Below are positions 7,809 through 16,177 of a DNA stretch of 64,000 nt, piece after piece. This stretch comes from Bacillus sp. USDA818B3_A (GTDB taxonomy: Bacteria > Bacillota > Bacilli > Bacillales > Cytobacillaceae): contig NZ_JAABNN010000001.1 of NCBI RefSeq assembly GCF_009928415.1, forward strand, positions 89,995-153,994, read 5' to 3'. Both the position numbers and the translations under genes were made by a program. Each line of letters starts with the position of its first letter. Position 1 is the stretch's first letter. Under the pieces are notes generated by a model, which saw only the letters and a list, made by a program, of their open reading frames with translations, did not search any database and had not been told where the DNA came from.

Positions 7809-7991
7809 TTACATATAAGTATGTTCGACCGGCTGATTTGCCGAGCCAATGTTTAAATATACTTTTTCCAGCTCACCCAGGGTCATTTCATAAAGATGCT
7901 TATTTTTGATTTTGAAGATCCCTGATTCAATTAGTTGATCAATCAAAATTTTTCTTTTCTCCTGGACAGCTTCCTTAAGTAATTCACTCAC
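7809..7991 (-). CDS. fbpA: Fur-regulated basic protein A (FbpA) family
   Basis: TGGAGG lies eight bases before GTG 7989-7991, giving a 60-residue product MSELLKEAVQEKRKILIDQL. The pattern LKEAVQEKRK..LIDQLIESGIFK....HLYEMTLGELEKVYLNI matches FbpA, a small basic protein of the Bacillus iron-sparing response, where FsrA/FbpABC tune translation of iron-rich enzymes. The frame is also open five codons upstream to an ATG, but that ATG overlaps the ribosome binding site. The family assignment is from memory of FbpA. The Fur-like element upstream (8032-8050) supports iron control. Confidence 0.8.
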   Translation of the reverse strand: MSELLKEAVQEKRKILIDQLIESGIFKIKNKHLYEMTLGELEKVYLNIGSANQPVEHTYM

Positions 7992-8031
7992 TCTAGAAAC
8001 CTCCATTCATAGACTAAAAATTTTTGACCTT

Positions 8032-8050
8032 CTGTTTATCATTATAAATA
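8032..8050 (-). promoter_or_regulatory. Candidate Fur box overlapping the fbpA -10 region
   Basis: On the minus strand the sequence TATTTATAATGATAAACA contains ATAATGATAA, ten bases matching the GATAATGATAATCATTATC Fur consensus, with a poorer second half. TATAAT within it can serve as the -10 element, so Fur binding would block the promoter. The match is partial. Confidence 0.4.
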
Positions 8051-8173
8051 GTCCTATTTTAAAATATTGTCGAATCGGCAGATTCGTTTAAATTTTAACG
8101 TTATTTTAATGAACGTAATAATATTTCCTTATGGACATCATGTTTTATTACCATACTGTTACACTTGTTATTT

Positions 8174-8202
8174 TTGAAGGTTGATAAATTAATTGCTATA
8201 CT
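8174..8202 (+). promoter_or_regulatory. Sigma-A promoter of the MBL-fold hydrolase gene
   Basis: TTGAAG (8174-8179), a 17-base spacer and TATACT (8197-8202) lie about 40 bases before the GTG start at 8245. Confidence 0.6.
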
Positions 8203-8244
8203 TTTTATTAATAAAAACTTCCCAGGAGACCAAGGTGATGATCC

Positions 8245-9153
8245 GTGAAAAGATATGCAAACTTAGATGGTGTAGAAAATAATAAAACATTCAAAGACAT
8301 GAGAAAATGGCAAAAAGAACGTAAAGCAAAGGTTAAAGATCTATCGGTCAACATTGAACAGTCGCCGGTAAAAATGGTAAAAGAAATACATGAAAACAAA
8401 AGCAAGACTTCTTATACCTGGATTGGCCATTCCACCTTTTTGATTCAGCTTAATGGCGTCAATATTCTAACAGACCCAGTCTGGGCCAAGCGAATGGGCT
8501 TTCAGAAACGGTTGACCGCACCTGGAATAGCCTTAGAGGACATACCAGCGATTGATATTGTGGTCATTTCACATGGCCATTACGACCATCTAGACTTTCC
8601 TACACTAAAAAAGTTAAAAGGCGATCCTCATTATTATGTACCAGCGGGTTTAAAATCACTCTTCTTAAAGAAAGGTTATCAGAACGTAACCGAATTAAAC
8701 TGGTGGGAGAGTACTGAACATAATGGCGTCAACATTACATTTGTTCCCGCCCAGCATTGGACAAGACGGACGTTAACGGATATAAATTCATCCCACTGGG
8801 GTGGATTTATTTTTCAAACCGAAGGGGAAACCCTTTATTTTGTAGGTGATACTGGCTATTTTAGCGGCTTTAAACAAATCGCTGAACGTTTTTCTATAGA
8901 TACGGTCTTCATGCCGATTGGCGCCTATGAACCAGAATGGTTTATGGCTGTTTCCCATATTTCACCGGAAGACAGCGTGAAAGCCTTCCTAGAGCTAAAG
9001 GCAGAAACATTCGTTCCCATGCATTACGGTGCCTATCGTTTAGCCGATGACACTGGACCTGAAGCATTAGAACGATTATACCGTGCGTGGGAATATCAAC
9101 AGCTCTCAAAAGATCAATTAAAGGTTCTGTTACTTGGTGAAACGGTCATGTAA
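8245..9153 (+). CDS. Metallo-beta-lactamase fold hydrolase (NAPE-PLD/UlaG-like)
   Basis: A 302-residue cytoplasmic protein starting at GTG 8245 behind GGTGATG. The metal motif HxHxDH appears as SHGHYDH (H110, H112, D114, H115); further ligands are H in PAQHWTRR near 170, D in FVGDTGYF near 200 and H in FVPMHYGAYRL near 255. GHSTFLIQLNGVNILTDPVW near residue 61 is the typical start of the UlaG/NAPE-PLD branch. These enzymes hydrolyse phosphoester or lactone bonds using one or two zinc or manganese ions; the physiological substrate of this bacterial group is generally unknown. It has its own promoter and terminator. Confidence 0.85.
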   Translation: MKRYANLDGVENNKTFKDMRKWQKERKAKVKDLSVNIEQSPVKMVKEIHENKSKTSYTWIGHSTFLIQLNGVNILTDPVWAKRMGFQKRLTAPGIALEDIPAIDIVVISHGHYDHLDFPTLKKLKGDPHYYVPAGLKSLFLKKGYQNVTELNWWESTEHNGVNITFVPAQHWTRRTLTDINSSHWGGFIFQTEGETLYFVGDTGYFSGFKQIAERFSIDTVFMPIGAYEPEWFMAVSHISPEDSVKAFLELKAETFVPMHYGAYRLADDTGPEALERLYRAWEYQQLSKDQLKVLLLGETVM

Positions 9154-9161
9154 TTTCTATT

Positions 9162-9202
9162 AAAAGGATGTTTGTCCAGCCTTGGGCAGGCATCCTTTTT
9201 TT
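9162..9202 (+). terminator. Terminator of the MBL-fold hydrolase gene
   Basis: AAAAGGATG (9162-9170) pairs with CATCCTTTT (9191-9199), followed by more T, around a 20-base loop. Confidence 0.7.
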
Positions 9203-9326
9203 GCCGCTTCTTCTATTGACACTAAACTGTAATACCCTCATAACACCTCTGATAAACTCATTTGTTAAAATCAACAACATGAATTTACGAACGAAAACAG
9301 CTTATTTTATAGAAAGTAGTGGTGTT

Positions 9327-10382
9327 ATGGTGATCAAAAAGGTTCTCAAACTCTTTGGCTTGTCCATCTTGCTTTCCTCTGGCGAAATGATTTTAACTAA
9401 TCATCAGGCTCATGCAGAAATATTAAGTAACTCCCCTGTCCCTCCTAGTACCGATTTATCCGATCAAAATAAAAAACTTCTCCAGGTATCAGAGGATCTC
9501 CAAGAAAATATGCAAGCCATTCAGAAAGCGGAACAAAACCAAGAGGATCTGCAACTAGAGATACATAAACTCGAAATAAACAAGAAACTCTTAAATGAGA
9601 AACTAAGCAAACGAACAAAGGTCTTAAAAGAACGGGCCATTGCCTACCAGCACAGTGATAGACAGATTACTTATCTAGAAGTATTAATGGGTTCGACTAG
9701 TTTAAGTGACTTTTTCAATCGGACCGGTGCTCTTGCGGCTATTGCTGAAGCCGATCGAGAACTGATAGAACAACAAGAAAACGAACAGAAGAAATATGTT
9801 CTTCAAGAAGAAAACTTACATAATAATTTGACAGCACTAGACAAATTAAAAGATAATCTAGAAAAAAGAAAAACAACTCTTGAAAAGCAGCAGGCTGAAT
9901 TTAAAGAAATCGCCATTCAGGTTGAACGCCCTTCCATGGATAAGAGTGGCACTCCAGCTGCACCCTCAAACATAATCGGAGAAGTGCAGCCGAAAAACGG
10001 CTATATACTTACGGTCATTAATGCCGGCAAGAAATATATCGGCAGGTCAACCTATGTGTTTGGCGGGGGAAGAAGTGCCGATGATATTGCCCATGGGCGG
10101 TTTGACTGCTCTGGTTTCGTTCATTGGGCGTTTGCAGAAGCTGGGATCCAAATCGGACAGAATACCGATTCGATCAAACAGGACGGACGACAGGTTTCTC
10201 CTGCTAACATGCAGCCGGGTGATCTTGTGTTCTTTGATACGTATAAAAGAGACGGCCATGTTGGGATTTATATCGGGGGCGGCAAATTCATCGGCTCCCA
10301 ATCCTCCACAGGAGTGGCGATCGCCGATATGACAAGCGGCTATTGGAAGAGTACCTTTAACGGACGGGTGGTCAGAATCTAA
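9327..10382 (+). CDS. Secreted NlpC/P60 peptidoglycan endopeptidase with coiled-coil N-terminus (CwlO-like)
   Basis: The frame is open far upstream (to 9168), but that text includes the previous terminator; the ATG at 9327 gives a signal peptide MVIKKVLKLFGLSILLSSGE ending near AHA-E. Residues about 45-205 are a heptad-rich coiled coil. The C-terminal 110 residues are an NlpC/P60 domain with catalytic Cys in RFDCSGFVHW (C261) and His in KRDGHVGIYIGGGKFIG (H311). This is the CwlO architecture: a D,L-endopeptidase that cuts the gamma-D-Glu-diaminopimelate bond during wall growth, with the coiled coil docking to FtsEX in B. subtilis. At 351 residues it is shorter than CwlO. The start is the least certain point because the ribosome binding site is weak. 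Confidence 0.8.
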   Translation: MVIKKVLKLFGLSILLSSGEMILTNHQAHAEILSNSPVPPSTDLSDQNKKLLQVSEDLQENMQAIQKAEQNQEDLQLEIHKLEINKKLLNEKLSKRTKVLKERAIAYQHSDRQITYLEVLMGSTSLSDFFNRTGALAAIAEADRELIEQQENEQKKYVLQEENLHNNLTALDKLKDNLEKRKTTLEKQQAEFKEIAIQVERPSMDKSGTPAAPSNIIGEVQPKNGYILTVINAGKKYIGRSTYVFGGGRSADDIAHGRFDCSGFVHWAFAEAGIQIGQNTDSIKQDGRQVSPANMQPGDLVFFDTYKRDGHVGIYIGGGKFIGSQSSTGVAIADMTSGYWKSTFNGRVVRI

Positions 10383-10467
10383 TCCCCCGCATAAGTCTTT
10401 TGGAAATCAACTCCTGCATATTTCTGTTGTTTTCCTTGTTATAATGGAATATCAGGGAGTGATAGAT

Positions 10468-11286
10468 ATGAAAATGTTGAAATACTTGATTAGTTTTGTA
10501 TTAGTTATTGGACTTGGCACTGCCGTATGGATTTATTATCCTCATTATCAGCTTTACCAAATGAAAAAACACACGGTTAAAGCGAGTCAACCTGACAATA
10601 AAGTGTCTTATTTTACTTATTTAAAAGACTTAAAAGCTGACACCCTGCATCACTTAGCCTTAGGTGATTCAATTATCCGCGGTGTAGGGGCCGATCAGAC
10701 AGAAAATATGGTTACGCAGTTTTCTACTTCTTTAAGCGAACAGACTGATAAAAAAATTGATTTCGACAATCAAGGGATTAGCGGGATTACAAGCGGTGAA
10801 TTGAACGGGCTTGTTCAAAATGGGCAGTTTGATGAATCGATTAAGCAAGCAGATATTATCACGATTAACGTCGGCGGAAATGATGTTCTTAAAGCGGCTG
10901 ATGGGCTCGATTTTGAATCCGTATTTGATACCTATGATCAACTGCAATCCACCTACACGAAAAATTTAGCGAGCATTACATCTAGAGTCGTCGAGTTAAA
11001 CCCTAATGCCACAATTGTTTTGTTAGAATTATATAACCCGTTATCGCCTGATAACCAGATGTATTCCCTGGCAGACCAGCTGCTGCCGAAATGGAATGTC
11101 CATATTTATGAGGTCGCAGACAAGCTTCCCTCTTCCATTGTCATTGAAACGACAAAAGTGATTAATGGTGAACATTTACAAAATTTATCGGCCGACGGTG
11201 TTCATCCGAATGAAGCTGGATACACCGCCATTTCTGAACAAATGATCTATCAATTAAAACATCAGTATCGAAAAACCTCAGCATAA
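10468..11286 (+). CDS. Membrane-anchored SGNH/GDSL-family lipase/esterase (YpmR-like)
   Basis: GGGAGTGA before the ATG at 10468 gives a 272-residue product with one N-terminal hydrophobic helix (LKYLISFVLVIGLGTAVWIYY) and an extracytoplasmic SGNH hydrolase domain. Block I is LALGDSIIRGVGAD (nucleophile about S68), block III is INVGGNDVLKA and block V is DGVHPNEAGY (D243, H246), so the catalytic set is complete. It resembles B. subtilis YpmR. Members act on acyl esters of lipids or wall polymers; the natural substrate is unknown. A terminator directly follows. Confidence 0.8.
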   Translation: MKMLKYLISFVLVIGLGTAVWIYYPHYQLYQMKKHTVKASQPDNKVSYFTYLKDLKADTLHHLALGDSIIRGVGADQTENMVTQFSTSLSEQTDKKIDFDNQGISGITSGELNGLVQNGQFDESIKQADIITINVGGNDVLKAADGLDFESVFDTYDQLQSTYTKNLASITSRVVELNPNATIVLLELYNPLSPDNQMYSLADQLLPKWNVHIYEVADKLPSSIVIETTKVINGEHLQNLSADGVHPNEAGYTAISEQMIYQLKHQYRKTSA

Positions 11287-11288
11287 AA

Positions 11289-11320
11289 AAAACGATGGAG
11301 CTTATGTCTCCATCGTTTTA
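11289..11320 (+). terminator. Rho-independent terminator
   Basis: AAAACGATGGAG (11289-11300) pairs with CTCCATCGTTTT (11308-11319). It sits between convergent genes and has an A-run on the left, so it may work in both directions. Confidence 0.85.
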
Positions 11321-11342
11321 TATTGCTACAAACGTTTTCAAG

Positions 11343-11906
11343 TTAAATAAAATTTTTATTCATTCTCTTGATCCGAATTTCACTCTTGGTCCGTCTTCTT
11401 TTAAGGCGATTTATACGTTCTTTTTCATAGAAATAATGAACGATGAAGTATGATACTACACTGAGAATGATCCCAAAAATCGTCATTCCAATCAATGCGT
11501 GAAATCCTCCATGAATGAGATAAACTAAACTATGGAAATCACCGTGCATGAGTCGCTCAAATGAAAAGGAACCATGTTGGCCAATATTAACTTTCATTGG
11601 GTAAATGAGTTTCCCCAATTTTCTGGCAAAAGGTAATAAAATAACTGGCAGCAAGGTTAATTTACCAATTACGTTACCGATAATGGAAGCCGGTATGGAA
11701 CCTTTACCTAATCGGACAATCGGAACAAATAATATATATATGAGGGACGCTGATGAAATGACTAACATTTCTAACCCAAAACCAAGCGCGAATCCTAATG
11801 ATACCTTCCTTGCCCCTTCTGGAGAACGGAGAAGTTTTAAAAAGTTTAACTTAAAAGCACGTCCTAGACGTTGTAAGAAATTATACTTTTTATGTTTTAT
11901 GCTCAT
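11343..11906 (-). CDS. DUF2062 family membrane protein
   Basis: A 187-residue protein with about four membrane segments between a basic N-terminus (MSIKHKKYNFLQRLGRAFKLNFLKLLR) and a very basic C-terminus (ERINRLKRRRTKSEIRIKRMN). The early block SPEGARKVSLGFALGFGLEML, then GNVIGKLTLLPVILLPFARKLG, matches DUF2062, a family of unknown function. GAGGAGG lies seven bases before the ATG at 11904-11906. Apparently monocistronic. Confidence 0.75.
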   Translation of the reverse strand: MSIKHKKYNFLQRLGRAFKLNFLKLLRSPEGARKVSLGFALGFGLEMLVISSASLIYILFVPIVRLGKGSIPASIIGNVIGKLTLLPVILLPFARKLGKLIYPMKVNIGQHGSFSFERLMHGDFHSLVYLIHGGFHALIGMTIFGIILSVVSYFIVHYFYEKERINRLKRRRTKSEIRIKRMNKNFI

Positions 11907-12170
11907 AAGTTAACCTCCTCGTCCCATTACAAAATAAGATTATAACTTAATTATATTCTAAATAAGCCAAATAAACCAGATGAACTACTCAAGAATTGGC
12001 TGATTTTTATTATTTTTAAAAAATTCTTTAACCAATCCATTCCGCCTTATTTTGAATGATGAGTTTATTTTTCCTAGTATCTTCACAATTAGCGCATGCT
12101 ACTTATAGGGAAAGTGATACTATTTTATTGTATGATATATTTAAATCTATTTTTTGTGAGGAGTTAAACC

Positions 12171-13166
12171 ATGTTACAGCCATTTAATGCCCTTATTGCA
12201 GATAAGCAGGAGGAGAACTTTTCTGTTGAAATAAAAAAACTTACTTTATCCGATCTTCCTGAGGGAGAAATCCTCATTCAAGTCCACTATTCGAGTGTGA
12301 ACTATAAAGATAGTTTGGCAAGCATCCCAAACGGTAATATCGTAACCCGTTATCCGTTTGTTCCTGGGATTGATTTAGCAGGCGTTGTCGTGTCATCTAG
12401 TGACACGCGTTTCCAAGAAGGAGACGAAGTAATTGCTACCAGTTATGAAATTGGAGTTTCTCATTTTGGCGGATATAGTGAGTATGCCCGAATCCCTGCT
12501 AAATGGGTCGTTCCATTGCCAAATGGGTTAACATTAAAGCAAGCGATGGTCATTGGAACAGCTGGATTTACAGCTGCACTATCCGTGCAACGGTTAGAAG
12601 AAAATCAAGTATCACCTGATAAAGGGAAAGTGCTTGTTACTGGTGCCACTGGCGGTGTGGGCAGTTTTGCCGTCTCCATTCTCGCTAACTTAGGCTATGA
12701 GGTGGAAGCGAGTACTGGTAAAGCATGTGAGCACGATTACTTGAAAAAGCTTGGTGCAGCAACAGTTGTGCCGCGTGAGGAAGTGTTTGATGGAAAAATT
12801 AGAGCCCTTGGCAAACAAAAATGGTTTGCTGCAGTCGATCCGGTTGGTGGTGAGCCGCTTGCATCGTTGTTAAGTCAAATTCAATATGGCGGGTCAGTTG
12901 CTGCAAGCGGCTTAACTGCAGGGACAAAGCTACCGTCTACTGTGTTTCCTTTCATCCTAAGAGGCATAAATTTGCTTGGGATTGATTCCGTTTATTGTCC
13001 GATGGAGGCTCGCTTAAAGATTTGGGACCGTCTTGCCAGCGACTTTAAGCCGGCAAACTTAGATGAACTTATTCAAGACGAAGTCACGTTAGAACAGCTG
13101 CCAAGCGTCCTTCCTACCTTATTGAAAGGACAGGCCCGAGGAAGAATCATTGTAAAAATGATTTAA
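12171..13166 (+). CDS. YhdH/AcuI-type NADPH-dependent quinone/acrylyl-CoA reductase
   Basis: A 331-residue zinc-independent medium-chain dehydrogenase/reductase. The N-terminal GroES-like half contains SSVNYKDSLASIPNG and RYPFVPGIDLAGVV; the Rossmann half carries the nucleotide motif VTGATGGVGSFAVSILA near residue 155. The end RGRIIVKM is typical. This is the AcuI/YhdH branch, whose characterised members reduce acryloyl-CoA to propionyl-CoA with NADPH. TGAGGAG precedes the ATG. It stands alone between two terminators, so context does not refine the substrate. Confidence 0.85.
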   Translation: MLQPFNALIADKQEENFSVEIKKLTLSDLPEGEILIQVHYSSVNYKDSLASIPNGNIVTRYPFVPGIDLAGVVVSSSDTRFQEGDEVIATSYEIGVSHFGGYSEYARIPAKWVVPLPNGLTLKQAMVIGTAGFTAALSVQRLEENQVSPDKGKVLVTGATGGVGSFAVSILANLGYEVEASTGKACEHDYLKKLGAATVVPREEVFDGKIRALGKQKWFAAVDPVGGEPLASLLSQIQYGGSVAASGLTAGTKLPSTVFPFILRGINLLGIDSVYCPMEARLKIWDRLASDFKPANLDELIQDEVTLEQLPSVLPTLLKGQARGRIIVKMI

Positions 13167-13224
13167 ACATTTATAAAGGGTAGAAGTGAATCATGACTTA
13201 CTGATTATTTCCCTGATTTCAATG

Positions 13225-13256
13225 AAAGAAGACTGCATTTTAGGGCAGTCTTCTTT
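13225..13256. terminator. Bidirectional terminator between convergent genes
   Basis: AAAGAAGACTGC (13225-13236) pairs with GCAGTCTTCTTT (13245-13256). It overlaps the stop codon of the leftward SGNH gene by two bases. Confidence 0.8.
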
Positions 13257-14073
13257 AACGTTCTTTAGAAAGGATATTTTCTTCGATAGGCAGATGTAGT
13301 TCCTCAATCCCTTTAACCACCAATTGAGCAATTTGCTCAGCCCCATATTTCTGAAAATGAATGGCATCCCTTGCTCCATCCGGAAAATTTGGATACTCCC
13401 CGGGCTTCAGCCATAAAAATAATTTCTTTGTTTGTACGGGACCCAGCTGCTGGTATAAGCTTTTACTCATCTCAGATAAATCAATAAGCGGAACATTTTC
13501 TTCTCTTGCCAAGGCCTTCATCGCGTCTGGATAACGGCCATGAGTTTCTAGTGCAATTCCCTGGTCGGAGAAACTCATTTTTTGAACCGGTGTAATTAGA
13601 ACAGGGAAAGCACCTTTCTCGCGCGCCCCTTCAATATACTTTTTTAAGTTCGTTTTGTAAGTCGTATTTGGATTCGTATATAGGCTTTGGTATCTATATT
13701 TAGCATCATTGTGGCCAAACTGAATAAAAAGATAATCTCCCTTTTGTATACTGTTGAGGATCCAATTTAATCGTCCCTCCCGAATGAAGCTTTTTGAGCT
13801 TCTTCCCGGTTTGGCATAATTCCGAATCTTTACTTGCTCATCGAACATGGCTGGAAGCATCTGTCCCCAGCCAGTACGCGGGAAAATGGTTGTTGGATAG
13901 TCGGATACGGTTGAATCTCCGGCAAGATAGATAGTGACTGTCTTCGAATTTTCTTCTGCCTTAGCAGTTATTGGTGTGGATTCCGATTGAATAAAGATCA
14001 TGTAAGCAGAAAAACCCGCTATCACTACCAGCAGAGAGAGGAAAGCCAATTTCATTTTTAACCCTATTTTCAA
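13255..14073 (-). CDS. SGNH-family esterase, rhamnogalacturonan acetylesterase-like
   Basis: AGGGGG lies nine bases before TTG 14071-14073, giving a product of about 272 residues; an in-frame ATG six codons later (MKLAFLSLLVV) is the alternative. A signal anchor of about 20 residues is followed by an SGNH domain: block I YLAGDSTVSDYP, TGWGQMLPAMF, block III FIQFGHNDAKY and block V DAIHFQKYGAEQIA. The GDST/HND pattern is that of the RhgT/YxiM carbohydrate esterase family 12-like group, which deacetylates pectic or other polysaccharides at the cell surface. No pectin cluster is adjacent. Activity is inferred from the family. Confidence 0.75.
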   Translation of the reverse strand: MKIGLKMKLAFLSLLVVIAGFSAYMIFIQSESTPITAKAEENSKTVTIYLAGDSTVSDYPTTIFPRTGWGQMLPAMFDEQVKIRNYAKPGRSSKSFIREGRLNWILNSIQKGDYLFIQFGHNDAKYRYQSLYTNPNTTYKTNLKKYIEGAREKGAFPVLITPVQKMSFSDQGIALETHGRYPDAMKALAREENVPLIDLSEMSKSLYQQLGPVQTKKLFLWLKPGEYPNFPDGARDAIHFQKYGAEQIAQLVVKGIEELHLPIEENILSKER

Positions 14074-14210
14074 TACTTTTTTCCCCCTATAAAAAAACAA
14101 CATTAGTAATATTGTTTCTGTATGTGAACCAATCAATCCATTTTTACACCTTTTTTAGGTTAATGTACAGCAATTTAATTCTTTTTTCATAAATTTTATC
14201 GTTCTAAAAG

Positions 14211-14346
14211 AACAAAAGCGCAAGCGCCTTGAACAGCCCCGACAAGCATAAGACAAGCTGGCCGGAAGGTTGCATTTTAACCTTTTGGACGGATTGGCTG
14301 TAGACCATCGAGGGGCTAGGCGCTGGAGCTGGACGTCGACAGTCTT
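14211..14346. repeat. Imperfect palindromic intergenic repeat element of about 135 bp
   Basis: This lies in the 357-base gap 14074-14430, which otherwise holds only AT-rich text and the cysI terminator. The element begins AAAAGCGCAAGCGCC, continues TTGAACAGCCCCGACAAGCATAAGACAAG and ends GAGGGGCTAGGCGCTGGAGCTGGAC. Terminal inverted parts AGCGCC..AGCCCC and GGGGCT..GGCGCT pair, with a second internal stem (AAGGTT..AACCTT) inside. I recall near-identical elements scattered through Bacillus-group genomes. Only one copy is in this window. Confidence 0.65.
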
Positions 14347-14402
14347 TTGATTAAAAGTTACCTACAAGCGAAAATTCAATAATTTCCTAAATCACAAAAA
14401 AA

Positions 14403-14427
14403 AGAGGCAGAATACCTGCCCCTCTTA
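14403..14427 (-). terminator. Terminator of cysI
   Basis: AGAG-GCAG and CTGC-CCCTCT form the stem around AATAC, followed on the minus strand by a run of eight T. It ends the sulfate-reduction transcript. Confidence 0.8.
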
Positions 14428-14430
14428 GTT

Positions 14431-16149
14431 TTATTCGTGGAAATTAGTACCATCAGTTGTTGCTTTTACGATTTCAGCACGGATTACGAAGTCACCGAAG
14501 TGTTCGCCTTCCTGTCTTTCTTTCGCATATCTCGGAAGAATCACACGTAACTCTTTTAAAATTTCTTCTTCACCGATATTTTCGCGGTACATTTTGCTTA
14601 GTCGGGTACCATCATGGGCTGCGCCAAGATACATATTGTACTTGCCGACCGCTTTACCGATAAAGCCGATTTCACCAAGTGCGTGTCTTGCACAACCATT
14701 TGGACATCCAGTCATACGGATTGTGATCTCTTCATCTCGCAAGCCTGCTTCATCCACAATCTCATCGATTTTGGTGATAAGAGATGGAAGGTAACGCTCT
14801 GCTTCAGCCATTGCTAATCCACATGTTGGCAGAGCCACACAAGCCATGGAGCTGCGGCGAAGGGCAGAGTAATGCAAGCCGTCTGTTAATCCATATTTTT
14901 CAATCAATTCATTGATCTTTTTCTTCTTCTGGGTTGATACATTGGCAATAATGACGTTCTGATTACCAGTTAAGTGGAAATCGCCTGTATGTACCTTAGC
15001 AATTTCACGTAAACCAGTCTTCAATTGATAATCAGGATAATCCGCCACACGGCCGTTCTCAATAAACAGGGTGAAGTTCCATTTTCCTTGAACACCTTTT
15101 ACCCAGCCATAGCGGTCGGTATTATTGTCGAACTTAAATGGCTTCGCTTCTTCCAGACTCCAGCCAAGGCGGCTTTCAAGTTCAGCCTTGACGTTTTCGA
15201 GGCCAAGTCTGTCAACTGTATACTTAAAGCGGGCATTTTTACGAACGGAACGGTTCCCGTAATCGCGTTGAATCGTAATGGTCTTTTCAGCCACTTCATA
15301 AAGTTGGTGCGGTTTAACAAATCCAATTACTTTGGCCAGCTGCGGATAGGTTGCGGTATCACCGTGTGACATACCCATACCTCCGCCAATACCAACGTTA
15401 AAGCCGATTAGTTTGCCATCTTCGACAATCGCAATGAATGCAAGGTCTTGTGAAAAGACATCAATATCATTGGATGGCGGAACAGCAATACCAATTTTGA
15501 ACTTACGAGGCAGGTAAGTTGGGCCATACATTGGTTCTACTTCTTCAAATTCAGGAGTGCCGGCTACTTTTTCTTCATCGAGCCATACTTCATAATAGGC
15601 TCTTGTTTTAGGAAGCAGGTCTTCACTTAATTTCTTAGACCATTCATACACTTCCGCATGAAGTTCAGACTGATATGGATTAGAAGAACACATCACGTTA
15701 CGGTTCACGTCACCGCAAGCTGCGATGGTATCCATCATTGCCTCATTAATTTCTTGAATGGTGTTTTTCATATTCCATTTAAGAATGCCATGCATTTGCC
15801 ATGTTTCGCGTGTTGTAAGCTTTAATGTACCATTTCCATATTTGTCAGCAAGATCATCCATCACTAACCATTGGTTCGGTGCTGCGACTCCCCCTGGAAG
15901 GCGGACACGAAGCATGAATTGATAAGCTGGTTCTAATTTTTGTTTCGCACGCTCATTGCGAAGGTCACGGTCGTCCTGTAAGTAGCTGCCGTGGTGCTTC
16001 ATTAAACGGTTATCATCATCTGGAATTCCTGCACTCATTCTGTCAAGCATCACTTCTTTAAGAGTACCACGTAAGTATTTACTCTCAACCTTTATTCGCT
16101 CAACATCGCTGGGAGGTCCATCCGGTGCTTTGAAAGTCTGGTTTACCAT
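14431..16149 (-). CDS. cysI: Assimilatory sulfite reductase (NADPH) hemoprotein beta subunit
   Basis: A 572-residue protein, normal length for CysI. It reduces sulfite to sulfide with six electrons supplied by CysJ, using siroheme bridged to a 4Fe-4S cluster. The cluster and siroheme cysteines are visible as [16 protein letters not shown] and [19 protein letters not shown] in the C-terminal third; siroheme-binding arginines lie in RVRLPGG and [10 protein letters not shown] in the first third. AAAGGAG lies eleven bases before the ATG at 16147-16149. It is 28 bases downstream of cysJ, the usual Bacillus cysJI order, and followed by a terminator. Confidence 0.95.
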   Translation of the reverse strand: MVNQTFKAPDGPPSDVERIKVESKYLRGTLKEVMLDRMSAGIPDDDNRLMKHHGSYLQDDRDLRNERAKQKLEPAYQFMLRVRLPGGVAAPNQWLVMDDLADKYGNGTLKLTTRETWQMHGILKWNMKNTIQEINEAMMDTIAACGDVNRNVMCSSNPYQSELHAEVYEWSKKLSEDLLPKTRAYYEVWLDEEKVAGTPEFEEVEPMYGPTYLPRKFKIGIAVPPSNDIDVFSQDLAFIAIVEDGKLIGFNVGIGGGMGMSHGDTATYPQLAKVIGFVKPHQLYEVAEKTITIQRDYGNRSVRKNARFKYTVDRLGLENVKAELESRLGWSLEEAKPFKFDNNTDRYGWVKGVQGKWNFTLFIENGRVADYPDYQLKTGLREIAKVHTGDFHLTGNQNVIIANVSTQKKKKINELIEKYGLTDGLHYSALRRSSMACVALPTCGLAMAEAERYLPSLITKIDEIVDEAGLRDEEITIRMTGCPNGCARHALGEIGFIGKAVGKYNMYLGAAHDGTRLSKMYRENIGEEEILKELRVILPRYAKERQEGEHFGDFVIRAEIVKATTDGTNFHE

Positions 16150-16177
16150 TTTAAAAATAACTCCTTTCCCTCACAAA

